Below are positions 1 through 7,299 of a DNA stretch of 15,857 bases, in pieces (position 1 is the stretch's first letter; each line of letters opens with the position of its first letter). Under the pieces are notes generated by a model that searched no databases, was not told the DNA's origin, and saw nothing but the letters and a program-made list of their open reading frames with translations. Source of the DNA: an uncultured Collinsella sp. Its GTDB lineage: Bacteria; Actinomycetota; Coriobacteriia; Coriobacteriales; Coriobacteriaceae. The stretch covers positions 1 to 15,857 of the forward strand of contig UQOJ01000045.1 of assembly GCA_900542635.1 (NCBI GenBank), read 5' to 3'. The position numbers were made by a program, and so were the translations under genes.

Positions 1-39
1 CCTTAGTCTCGTGGGCTCGGAGATGTGTATAAGAGACAG
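1..39. other. Illumina Nextera adapter left at the contig end (not genomic)
   Basis: Bases 6-39 match the Nextera Read 2 transposase adapter exactly: the 15-base GTCTCGTGGGCTCGG followed at 21-39 by the 19-base Tn5 mosaic end AGATGTGTATAAGAGACAG. The first five bases (CCTTA) equal the last five of the i7 index as written in the N701 adapter oligo (TCGCCTTA). This is library-construction sequence retained in the assembly. Genomic sequence starts at base 40. Confidence 0.97.
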
Positions 40-184
40 TCTCAACACCGGCAATGCAGCGCAGCGTGCAGCTCTTGCCGCAGCCCGAGGCACCAAGCAG
101 CGCCACACGCTCCTCGCCGGCCTCAAGCTGCATATCGAGCATAAACCCCGGATAGCGCTTTTTTATGTCCAGAACGAGTGACAT
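40..184 (-). CDS. modC: Molybdate ABC transporter ATP-binding protein ModC, N-terminal fragment
   Basis: Only about 48 N-terminal codons are present, because the reading frame runs into the sequencing adapter. The peptide starts MSLVLDIKKRYPGF and contains a Walker A motif GASGCGKS near residues 31-38, followed by a TLRCIAGVE stretch typical of ABC ATPases of the Mod/Cys/Pot type. The ATG at 184 lies three bases after the modB stop codon, the tight spacing expected of the third gene of a modABC operon. The ATPase would power molybdate or tungstate import through ModB. The truncation is an assembly artefact, not a pseudogene. Family assignment depends on the operon, since ABC N-termini alone do not fix the substrate. 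Confidence 0.85.
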
Positions 185-187
185 GGC

Positions 188-1630
188 CTATCGACCCCCC
201 TGCATAGCGGGCTCATCGCGCATGAGCTCGGCCAGCGCCTCGCGATCGATACGCAGCGCATCGCCACCGGCGGGATCGAGCGAATCGCCCTGTCCGGCAA
301 GCTCTTTGGCCTGCTTGCGCTCCGCACGGGAAAGACCACGCTCGCGGTACTTTTGCGAATGTGCCGTGTACATGTTGATGAATAGGATGACCAGGAAGCT
401 GAACGCAATTACGACCACGACCCAAAAGAGGGCCACCGACGTGTTGCCGCCCATCCACTCAAAGTAGATGGCGATGGGGATGGTCTGGGTAATGCCGGCG
501 TAGTTGCCCGCAAAGAACAGGGTGCAGCCAAACTCGCCCATCGCGCGGGCAAAGGCGAGCACCGTGCCGGCGGCAATCGAGGGCCAGCCAAGCGGCATCA
601 TAAGCTTGGTAAAGATGCGACGCTCGGACCAGCCCAGCGTGCGCGCCGCATCGAGCATCTGCGTGTCGAGGCTCTCAAAGGCTCCGAGCGCCGTGCGGTA
701 GACCAGGGGAAACGACACAACGACGGCAGATATCACCGCCGCAGGCCAGGTAAAGACGATCGAGATGCCGTGCGCGATGAGCCACCGACCGACCCCGGTC
801 GATCGACCAAATAGCATAAGCAGCAGAAAGCCGCAGACCGTGGGCGGCAGCACCATAGGAATCGTAAAGACCGAATCGAGCAGGCCCTTGATGCGACTCG
901 AGGTACCCATAGTCTTCCACGCGGCGAACAGGCCCAGCGCAAAGGAGATCAGCAGGGCAAGGCCGCTCGTTTTAATGGACACCCAAAACGGTCGGTAGTC
1001 GATGCAGCCCAATAAGGAGGCCAGAGAGGTCAAGGGCCCCTGCTCATCCCGCAACACGACAGACGACGCTTCTACCATTTGAGCGCTATCAAGCCAACGC
1101 GCGCCGCCCTTGGCATCACCCGAGGCTGATGCAATCACCACATAGCGGTCCCCATCCGCACCGCGCTCGTCAAAGCCATAGGTATACCCGCCGGCGTCAA
1201 ACGTTGTTTCCGCCGTGACATACCAAGGAAGATCCACGTCCCCTAGCCGCGCACCTCCCATGCAGTTTGCGCTGTCGAGCTCACAGACGAGGGTCTTGAG
1301 ACCCGATACGCACTCGTTGTCCTGCGGATCCAATCCATACTTCTCGACCGCTTTGGGCGATATCCACACAACAACGCGGTCGGCAGCAGGCGCCACTACA
1401 AGGTCCACGTCCTCGTCAACGGGAAACCGGTAGCCCTCAGGCTGGCCCTCCATGGCACGAGCGGTCCCCTTGGCCAATCGCTCAAAACCCTCGATCCCAT
1501 AGGAAAGCCCATGAGCGGTCGCAGCAACCTGGGCCCCGTCCTCAGCGTCCCCAGCAAACGCAAATCCCGGCACCCAGCAAAGCGCGAAGGTCAAAGCACA
1601 GGCGACAAGCATGCGGAATCTATTAAGCAC
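188..1630 (-). CDS. modB: Molybdate ABC transporter permease ModB with an extra exported N-terminal domain
   Basis: About 480 residues, roughly twice the usual ModB (about 225). The C-terminal part is a normal permease: membrane segments from about residue 213 to 420, the cytoplasmic EAA-type loop (DAARTLGWSERRIF, about 327-340) that docks on the ATPase, and ModB-like PPTVCGFLLL and RAMGEFGCT stretches. Before it lie a hydrophobic export signal (about residues 7-26, ending GFAFA) and about 180 polar residues with four cysteines (about 107, 116, 123, 209) that I do not recognise. A hydrophilic C-terminal tail of about 60 residues follows the last helix. The start chosen is GTG at 1630, which has GGAG six bases upstream. 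The longer GTG at 1699 overlapping modA and the ATG at 1612 lack a visible ribosome-binding site. It lies 68 bases after modA and three before modC. Confidence 0.88.
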   Translation of the reverse strand: MLNRFRMLVACALTFALCWVPGFAFAGDAEDGAQVAATAHGLSYGIEGFERLAKGTARAMEGQPEGYRFPVDEDVDLVVAPAADRVVVWISPKAVEKYGLDPQDNECVSGLKTLVCELDSANCMGGARLGDVDLPWYVTAETTFDAGGYTYGFDERGADGDRYVVIASASGDAKGGARWLDSAQMVEASSVVLRDEQGPLTSLASLLGCIDYRPFWVSIKTSGLALLISFALGLFAAWKTMGTSSRIKGLLDSVFTIPMVLPPTVCGFLLLMLFGRSTGVGRWLIAHGISIVFTWPAAVISAVVVSFPLVYRTALGAFESLDTQMLDAARTLGWSERRIFTKLMMPLGWPSIAAGTVLAFARAMGEFGCTLFFAGNYAGITQTIPIAIYFEWMGGNTSVALFWVVVVIAFSFLVILFINMYTAHSQKYRERGLSRAERKQAKELAGQGDSLDPAGGDALRIDREALAELMRDEPAMQGGR

Positions 1631-1698
1631 GAAAAGCTCCAAGCGAATACAAGGACGGAGTAAAACACAAAACGATAGAATTATCGCGCCAAGCCGCA

Positions 1699-2574
1699 CT
1701 ACGCGGAAAGCTCAAAGCCGTACTTGGCCCAAATCTTCTGAGCCTTCTTGTTAGACAGGCAGAAGTCGATAAACGCCTTGGCCTCGCCGGCGTGCTCGGA
1801 GCCATCGGCGACAGCACCCGGGTACACGATGGGCTTGTGCGAATCCTCAGGACACACGAAGGCCTCCTCGATGCCGTCGTAGCGGAAGATATCGGAGCTG
1901 TAGACAAAACCGGCCACGCAGTCGCCTGTGGACACATAGGCGGCGGCGGTACCAACTTTGTCGGCCAGAGCGACCTTGTCGGCGATCTCGGGAGCATACT
2001 CGCCGTCGTCGCCCTCGGTGCCGGTGTAGAGGCCCACGGAGGCCAGGGCCTGGTTGGCGTACTTGCCGGCGGGAACGGTCTTGGCGTCGCCGATGGCGAT
2101 CTTGCCGTCCAGATTCGCGACGTCGGCGATGGCCTCGACCATGGTGTCGGAGCCCTCGGCGCGAATGATCACGAGGTCGTTGACGAACATATCCTCACGG
2201 GTGTCGGCGGCGACGAGCTCGGCGGTCTCAGCGTTATCCATGGTGCCCTTGGAAGCGGTGATGAGCACGTCGACCGTGGCGCCGGCACGCATCTGCTCGA
2301 CGAGGTCGCCGGAGGCCTTAAACTGCGTGTCGGCAAAGGTGGTGCCGGTCTGGTCGGTGTAGAGCTCCTGGACCTCGGGCAGGGCCTTCTCGAGCGAGTT
2401 GGCGGCAAAGACCTGCAGCTTGACAGCCTTCTTCTTAGAGGAAGACTTGGCGGAGCCGGCATCGGAACCAGCGGGCTCGGACGTCTTGTTGCCCGAGCAT
2501 CCAGCAAGGCCAAGGCCGGCGGCAGCGGCAGCAGAAAGCGAGACAAAACCGCGGCGTGAAACCATATCGAACAT
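1699..2574 (-). CDS. modA: Molybdate/tungstate-binding lipoprotein ModA
   Basis: A 291-residue periplasmic-type binding protein that would capture molybdate or tungstate outside the membrane and deliver it to ModBC. The N-terminus holds a twin arginine (SRRGFVS, residues 6-12), an alanine-rich hydrophobic core and a lipobox LAGC with Cys at about 26. It therefore looks like a lipid-anchored, possibly Tat-exported protein. A Ser/Lys-rich linker follows. The mature part starts with VFAANSLEKALPEVQELY, and LITASKGTMDNA is also typical of ModA. ATG 2574 is chosen over TTG 2580 because GAAAGGG ends six bases before the ATG. It is the first gene of modABC, behind a -10 box and palindromic operator. 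WtpA- or TupA-type tungstate specificity cannot be excluded from sequence alone. Confidence 0.92.
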   Translation of the reverse strand: MFDMVSRRGFVSLSAAAAAGLGLAGCSGNKTSEPAGSDAGSAKSSSKKKAVKLQVFAANSLEKALPEVQELYTDQTGTTFADTQFKASGDLVEQMRAGATVDVLITASKGTMDNAETAELVAADTREDMFVNDLVIIRAEGSDTMVEAIADVANLDGKIAIGDAKTVPAGKYANQALASVGLYTGTEGDDGEYAPEIADKVALADKVGTAAAYVSTGDCVAGFVYSSDIFRYDGIEEAFVCPEDSHKPIVYPGAVADGSEHAGEAKAFIDFCLSNKKAQKIWAKYGFELSA

Positions 2575-2620
2575 GTTCAACCCTTTCGGACCTTGTGCCC
2601 GGGCACCCCACCGCTGGCTT

Positions 2621-2689
2621 TAATCTGCAATCAGATTATACTTCTGCGAGAATAATGATAGTGAGAAATTATTCTCGCCAGAGAATATA
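2621..2689 (-). promoter_or_regulatory. modA promoter with palindromic operator candidate
   Basis: On the minus strand a perfect -10 hexamer TATAAT sits at 2640-2635; no good -35 is visible at the usual spacing. Upstream is a perfect 11-base inverted repeat (GCGAGAATAAT at 2646-2656 against ATTATTCTCGC at 2668-2678, 11-base spacer), covering the -35 region. A further GAGAATA-like half-site lies at 2681-2687. A second perfect dyad (TAATCTG, 4-base loop, CAGATTA; 2621-2638) overlaps the -10 box. The placement is that of a repressor site, and a molybdate-sensing ModE-like regulator is the obvious guess by analogy. The sequence does not closely match the E. coli ModE site, and no regulator gene is in the window. 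Confidence 0.6.
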
Positions 2690-2726
2690 GTTTCGAGTTG
2701 CCATACACCTTGGCGTCACTTCGGCG

Positions 2727-2764
2727 GAAAACAAAGGCGGAGCAGCCGTTCAGGTCGCCCCGCC
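2727..2764 (-). terminator. Terminator after moeA-mogA
   Basis: Just after the mogA stop the minus strand can form an 8-base-pair stem (GGCGGGGC with GCTCCGCC, one G-U pair) around a 13-base loop, followed by TTTGTTTT. This fits a rho-independent terminator separating moeA-mogA from modABC. Confidence 0.6.
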
Positions 2765-2777
2765 CCAGGTAAACCAC

Positions 2778-3257
2778 TTAGTTGGTATGTCCGCCGCCCG
2801 CTGTCATCTGAGCCGCATGCTCCAGCTGGTCCGCTATGGCCTCCCAGCTTTCGCGGGCGGCCTTCGTAGAACCGGGAAAGTTTACGACAAGTGTATGACC
2901 TCGTTGCATGCAAATAGCGCGCGAGAGCATGGCGCGGCGCGTCTTGGTCATGGAGTACGCACGGATCGCCTCGGCAATACCCGGCACATCGCGGTCGCAG
3001 ACGGCACGCGTCGCCTCGGGCGTCACATCGCGCATCGAAAGCCCCGTGCCGCCGCAGGTGAGCACGACATTGGCGTGGCACTCATCGGCGGCTTCCACAA
3101 TGGCATCACCGATCTCGCTGGCGTCGTCGCGCACGACCACATGCGAGGCGACCGTCCAGCCCTGCGCCACGATGAGCTCCTCGAGGGCAGCGCCCGCCTC
3201 GTCCTGGGCAAAGTCGCGCGTATCCGAGCACGTCACGATCGATATCTTCAACTCCAT
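2778..3257 (-). CDS. mogA: Molybdopterin adenylyltransferase, MogA/MoaB family
   Basis: This 159-residue protein would activate molybdopterin with ATP to give adenylyl-molybdopterin, the substrate of MoeA. The family signature is clear: CGGTGLSMRDVTPEAT (residues 68-83) and NFPGSTKA (126-133), the molybdopterin-binding loops. The length matches single-domain MogA/MoaB proteins. ATG 3257 is preceded by GGAGG seven bases upstream; a longer open frame upstream overlaps moeA and is not needed. It lies 10 bases after moeA on the same strand, so the two are probably co-transcribed and catalyse consecutive steps. MogA and MoaB are not cleanly separable by eye, so the symbol is provisional. Confidence 0.9.
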   Translation of the reverse strand: MELKISIVTCSDTRDFAQDEAGAALEELIVAQGWTVASHVVVRDDASEIGDAIVEAADECHANVVLTCGGTGLSMRDVTPEATRAVCDRDVPGIAEAIRAYSMTKTRRAMLSRAICMQRGHTLVVNFPGSTKAARESWEAIADQLEHAAQMTAGGGHTN

Positions 3258-3267
3258 AGCGTTCCTC

Positions 3268-4530
3268 CTATAGCACCGTTCCCTCGGGCAGGTCGACGCG
3301 CACAACGTCCACGGCATCTCCCACCTTGAGCTCGCACGGTCCTTCGTCAATACGCAACAGGCAGTTCGCACGCTGCATAGTTCCAAGCAGCGCCGAGTTC
3401 TGCGTCTTGGCCTCGGTCACCAACAATTCACCGGTCTCGGGGTCGCGCAAAACCGTGGCGCGATCGAAGAAGCGTCGGTCCTGGCGCTTCTTCACGCCGT
3501 GTGTGAGCGTCGCCTGCTGCACGGGACGCACGCCCTCGGAAAAGCCGCGCATCTTGCGAATCGCCGGGCGGGCGAGCATCTCGAAGCCCACATACGCCGC
3601 CGCGGGATTGCCCGAAAGCCCCAAATATGGCTTGTCCCCAAGCAGACCAAACGTGATGGCTTTGCCCGGACGCATCGAGATGCGATCGAACAGCACCTCG
3701 CCCTCGCGCCTGACCAGCGCCGTCACATAGTCGTAATCGCCCGAAGAGGCGCCGCCGCTCGTAATGACAAAGTCGCACTCCTGCACGGCACGATGAACCA
3801 GCTCGGCAATCGCCTGCTCATCATCGGGCGCAATGCCGTAGAACACGGGCTCGGCGCCGGCATCGAGCGCTTCGGCCATCAACGCCGACGAGTTGGAGTC
3901 GCGAATCTGCCCGCGCGCCGGCAGCTCACCCGGCGCGACCAGCTCCGTGCCCAGCGAGATAATGCCCACGCGCGGAGCGGCATGGACCTTCGCGCTCGCG
4001 TAACCGGCGCTTGCCAGCAGGCCGGCGCCGGCCGGAGCCACTACCTCACCGGCGCGCATCACGACGTCGCCGGCATGGGCCTCCTCGGCGGCAGAGCGAA
4101 CGTTCTCCCCCACCTTGGCCGGCGCCGAGAACCTCACACGCGAGCCCTCGTTGCCGTCACCGTCGAGCACATCGACGATCTCGTATTTCACCACGGCATC
4201 GGCACCTTCGGGTACCGGCGCGCCCGTCATGATGCGGACCGTCTCGCCCGCGCCGATTACGCCCTCAAACACATGTCCCGCAGCCTCGTGTCCGATAACG
4301 TCGAGCGTCATCGGCGCCTCGCCAGACGCCTGCGCCAAGTCCGCCGAGCGCACGGCATATCCGTCCATAGCACTGTTGGCAAACGGCGAGATGTCGATGT
4401 CGGCCACCGCGTCCTCGGCCAAGGGAAGACCGGTGGCCTGCCACACGGGAATCTCGACGAGATCGGTCGGAGCAACATGCGACAGGATAATCGACTGTGC
4501 GTCCTCCAGCGGAATGAGTTTCTCTGCCAT
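3268..4530 (-). CDS. moeA: Molybdopterin molybdenumtransferase MoeA
   Basis: This 420-residue enzyme inserts molybdate into adenylylated molybdopterin, the last common step of molybdenum cofactor synthesis. Visible landmarks in family order are SAMDGYA (about 53-59), MTGAPVP (about 102-108), DSNSSAL (about 211-217), the molybdopterin-binding loop TSGGASSGDYDY (257-268), MRPGKAITFG (286-295) and GLSGNPAAA (304-312). The length is close to the usual MoeA (about 410). ATG 4530 is used because AGAGG lies five bases upstream; GTG 4536 would begin inside that site. Its mogA partner follows after 10 bases. Gram-positive bacteria often have several MoeA paralogues with different jobs; which one this is cannot be told here. 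Confidence 0.95.
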   Translation of the reverse strand: MAEKLIPLEDAQSIILSHVAPTDLVEIPVWQATGLPLAEDAVADIDISPFANSAMDGYAVRSADLAQASGEAPMTLDVIGHEAAGHVFEGVIGAGETVRIMTGAPVPEGADAVVKYEIVDVLDGDGNEGSRVRFSAPAKVGENVRSAAEEAHAGDVVMRAGEVVAPAGAGLLASAGYASAKVHAAPRVGIISLGTELVAPGELPARGQIRDSNSSALMAEALDAGAEPVFYGIAPDDEQAIAELVHRAVQECDFVITSGGASSGDYDYVTALVRREGEVLFDRISMRPGKAITFGLLGDKPYLGLSGNPAAAYVGFEMLARPAIRKMRGFSEGVRPVQQATLTHGVKKRQDRRFFDRATVLRDPETGELLVTEAKTQNSALLGTMQRANCLLRIDEGPCELKVGDAVDVVRVDLPEGTVL

Positions 4531-4705
4531 ATGCACCTCTTAATGCCACGGCGCACAACACGGGCGCCGATTCTTTATGCTTGTCTCAGTATAATCCCCC
4601 GACGCACGACCGCGACTCGGCCTATATCCGCAAATACATCTGTCGGTTGCAGGCCGCGAAACAGAATGGAAACCAACCCACCGGCTCGTCGCTTTTACCG
4701 CGTTT

Positions 4706-4711
4706 TATAAT
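4706..4711 (+). promoter_or_regulatory. -10 box for the CLC transporter gene
   Basis: A perfect TATAAT lies 29 bases before the ATG at 4741, implying a leader of only about 20-25 bases. No good -35 hexamer is seen at 16-18 bases. The leader is too short for a fluoride riboswitch, and the conserved core of that riboswitch is not seen upstream. The rest of the divergent gap (4531-4740) also holds a minus-strand TATACT (4593-4588) that could serve moeA, without a clear -35. Confidence 0.5.
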
Positions 4712-4740
4712 GCTTGCGTTGCAACCTAAAAGAGGAACGT

Positions 4741-6162
4741 ATGGCTCATAACGACAAACCCGAAAGCGCAAACGAAGCGCAGGATCATTCCCAGCCGCTC
4801 GACGAAGGCGGTTTTTTCTCCCTGAACGACGTCATCACGGCAGGCAGGCATCAGCTCGCCCGCTCCGAGCACCTCTTGGCTGCCGACACGCGCCGCAACG
4901 CCCGCAACCTACTCGCGAGCGCCAAGTTGCTCGCACTCGTCATCATTGTCTCGCTCGCCATGGGCGTTGCCGCCTGGGCGTTTTTGGCCTCGCTGAATAT
5001 CGCGACCGACTATCGCGAGCGCCATGCGTGGGTCTACGCCTTGCTTCCCGTTGTGGGCATGGCCACCGCGTGGGTCTACAAGAACCACGGTCTCGCCGCA
5101 AAGCGTGGCAACAACCTGGTCATCGACTCCGCTCTGGGCACCCGCCTCATCCATATGCGCATGGCCGTCCTCACCTTCGTCTGCTCCACGCTCACGCACC
5201 TAACGGGCGGATCGGCCGGTCGCGAGGGAGCCGCGGTGCAGATTGGCGGCACCATCGCCAGCAACATCTCGAGCCTCGCCCACCTCAAAAAGCATGACCA
5301 CCACGACCTCATGCTCGCCGGCATCTCATCGGCCTTTGGCGCCGTATTCGGTTCGCCCCTTGCCGGAGCTTTCTTTGGCATGGAGATGTGCTTTATCGGC
5401 AAGATCGACTACACCGCGGGCATCTACTGCCTGGTCGCCTCGTTTACCGGCTACTTTACATCACTCGCCCTGGGTACCGAGTACGAGGCGAATGTCATCG
5501 CCAGCGTTCCCGGCATGACGCCGCGGACGGTTGCCATCGTTGTTATCAGCGCCATCATCTTCGGTCTGACGGCACGCCTCTTTGCCTGGTCGGTTCGAAC
5601 CGTCAAGAGCCTGTACGGTCGCATTATCACCAATTACCTCGTTCGCGCGCTCGTGGGTGCGCTCGTGGTGCTCGCGGCCTACGCGATGCTCGACGCCTGG
5701 AAGTATGCCGGCCTTGCCACCTGGCTCTCGGGCGCCGGGTTCGCCGGCAACACCACCCTGGCGGACGCAGCCATCAAGCTCGTGGTTACGGCCCTCACCC
5801 TGGGCGCAGGCTTCCAAGGCGGCGAGGTCACGCCCCTGTTTGGCATCGGTGCGGCGCTCGGCGGCTGGATCGGTTGCCTCGTCGGAATCGACCCCAGCTT
5901 TCTGGCGGCGCTGGGCATGCTCGGCGTGTTCTGTGCCGGCCTCAACGTGCCCATCACCACCTGCATGATGGCCATCGACCTGTTCCACGGCACGGCCGCC
6001 GGGTTCTTTGTCATCGTGGCCTTTATCAGCTACCTAACCGGCGGACACCGCGGCGTATACCCCGCTCAGCGCATCATCTCACCCAAGCGCCGTTCGCTTA
6101 TTGTGGATGAGGGCGGTACGGTAGCGGATGCTATCGAGCGCCACAACGACCTGATAGAGTAG
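4741..6162 (+). CDS. CLC-family anion channel/antiporter, possibly of the fluoride-exporting type
   Basis: A 473-residue CLC membrane protein with a polar cytoplasmic N-terminus of about 60 residues and many hydrophobic helices. Family hallmarks are GGSAGREGAAVQIGG (about 156-170, gating Glu near 162), FGSPLAGAFFGMEM (about 203-216) and GGEVTPLFGIGAALGG (about 360-375, the GxFxP-type region). The chloride-selectivity motif GSGIP of ordinary CLCs is absent; GNNLVID (about 123-129) lies in that area. GREG followed by A rather than P, together with GNN, recalls the CLC-F clade that expels fluoride in exchange for protons, but this is an inference. No C-terminal CBS domains are present. ATG 4741 follows AAGAGG with five bases between; the upstream TTG at 4714 is unlikely. 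The lipid-kinase gene follows 87 bases downstream. Confidence 0.88.
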   Translation: MAHNDKPESANEAQDHSQPLDEGGFFSLNDVITAGRHQLARSEHLLAADTRRNARNLLASAKLLALVIIVSLAMGVAAWAFLASLNIATDYRERHAWVYALLPVVGMATAWVYKNHGLAAKRGNNLVIDSALGTRLIHMRMAVLTFVCSTLTHLTGGSAGREGAAVQIGGTIASNISSLAHLKKHDHHDLMLAGISSAFGAVFGSPLAGAFFGMEMCFIGKIDYTAGIYCLVASFTGYFTSLALGTEYEANVIASVPGMTPRTVAIVVISAIIFGLTARLFAWSVRTVKSLYGRIITNYLVRALVGALVVLAAYAMLDAWKYAGLATWLSGAGFAGNTTLADAAIKLVVTALTLGAGFQGGEVTPLFGIGAALGGWIGCLVGIDPSFLAALGMLGVFCAGLNVPITTCMMAIDLFHGTAAGFFVIVAFISYLTGGHRGVYPAQRIISPKRRSLIVDEGGTVADAIERHNDLIE

Positions 6163-6249
6163 ACGTTAGTATTCGCCGTGCAGCCACAATCGGGGGCAAT
6201 TCGACCTGAGCGCGACCGCACCGTCACGTCATACGCCGGGAGTCGCCCC

Positions 6250-7212
6250 ATGCACGCAACTGATTTTGGCCGCACGCTCATCATCGCCAACCCAGCAGCC
6301 CAATCGGGTGCGGCGCACGAAGTTGCCGAGCGCCTGCAACGCTTTTTGGATATGACCGCGCGCGCATCCCAGTTTGACCTGGTGCTGACCGAGCGCATGG
6401 GACACGCCAAGGAGCTGGCCGCACAGGCTCAGGGCTATCGCACCGTTATCGCCCTTGGCGGCGACGGCGTGATTCACGAGGTCGTCAACGGGCTTATGAC
6501 GCAGGATGAGGCGGTCCGTCCCGCCCTTGCCGTCCTGCCCGTAGGCTCCGGCAACGATTTTGCCCAAACGCTCGGCATCGACGATTTCTCCGGCAAAGAC
6601 TTCGGCGCGCTGCTCACCTGTGAGCTGCAGCGTCAGGACATCGGGCGGATTCGCTCATGGAACCCCGCAAGCGGCAGCGGCGAGGCGATCGTCGAGTACT
6701 ACGACCAAACGCTTTCGATCGGCATCGATGCCGCCATCGGCCTTGGCACCACCGAGCTGCGCAAAAAGACCGGCTTAACGGGCGCTCCGCTCTACACCCT
6801 CTCGGGACTTGAGCAGTTTGGCCTGCGCTATCGCAACTACCCCATGACAGTCAGCTTTGACGGGGCGCCCGCCGAGCGCGTGAGGGCGATCATCATGGCG
6901 ATTCAGCTGGGTCCTACCTATGGCTCGGGCTATCGCATCTGTCCCGACGCCGACCCCTGTGACGGCACACTCGACGTCTGCTACGCCTGCGGCCCCGTCC
7001 CTCGCGCGGTTGCCCTGCCTATGTTCCTTTCGGCCAAGGACGGCCACCATACCAAGTTGCCGCCGGTTCGCATGCGCCGCTGCCGCCATGCCGAGCTCAC
7101 TTTTGAGGAGCCCGACTACCCCATCCAGGCCGACGGCGAGCCCGTTGTCGCCTCGCGCATCGAAGTCGACATCCTACCCGGTGCCCTCCAAGTCTGGCAC
7201 CCAACCCGCTAG
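6250..7212 (+). CDS. Diacylglycerol/lipid kinase family protein (DagK/YegS-like)
   Basis: This 320-residue protein has the catalytic domain of the diacylglycerol and sphingosine kinase superfamily: NPAAQSG (14-20), the nucleotide-binding GGDGVIHEVVNG (70-81) and LPVGSGNDFAQTLGI (96-110), then a C-terminal domain ending with the typical QADGEPV stretch. It would phosphorylate a membrane lipid such as diacylglycerol, recycling it toward phosphatidic acid. The usual Thr after GGDG is Val here, so activity should not be assumed. ATG 6250 has GGGAG seven bases upstream; the GTG at 6178 is less likely. No terminator separates it from the upstream CLC gene, so read-through is possible. Confidence 0.88.
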   Translation: MHATDFGRTLIIANPAAQSGAAHEVAERLQRFLDMTARASQFDLVLTERMGHAKELAAQAQGYRTVIALGGDGVIHEVVNGLMTQDEAVRPALAVLPVGSGNDFAQTLGIDDFSGKDFGALLTCELQRQDIGRIRSWNPASGSGEAIVEYYDQTLSIGIDAAIGLGTTELRKKTGLTGAPLYTLSGLEQFGLRYRNYPMTVSFDGAPAERVRAIIMAIQLGPTYGSGYRICPDADPCDGTLDVCYACGPVPRAVALPMFLSAKDGHHTKLPPVRMRRCRHAELTFEEPDYPIQADGEPVVASRIEVDILPGALQVWHPTR

Positions 7213-7219
7213 CCCCACC

Positions 7220-7290
7220 TAAGTTGCGGTGAAATAGGGACTGCCTTGCGGCTTTAGCTGCATAAACAGTCCCTATTTCACCGCAACTTA
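7220..7290. repeat. 71-base near-perfect palindrome (REP- or MITE-like element candidate)
   Basis: Two 23-base arms (7220-7242 and 7268-7290) are perfect reverse complements; each contains TTGCGGTGAAATAGGGACT or its complement. The 25-base centre folds again (GCGGC, TTTA, GCTGC with one G-U pair). It lies between two converging genes, 7 bases after the kinase stop and 9 bases before the stop of the next gene. There is no T-run on either side, so it is not a standard rho-independent terminator. It resembles a mobile or repetitive palindromic element, but only one copy is in the window. Confidence 0.7.
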
Positions 7291-7299
7291 TTGAGAAGA

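Noticed and set aside
21..39. Tn5 transposon end suggesting a mobile element
   Set aside because: It is part of the continuous Nextera library adapter at the contig edge, not a genomic insertion.
3499..4710. A 403-codon plus-strand open frame
   Set aside because: It is antisense to moeA, whose motifs are clear; long antisense frames are expected at this GC content.
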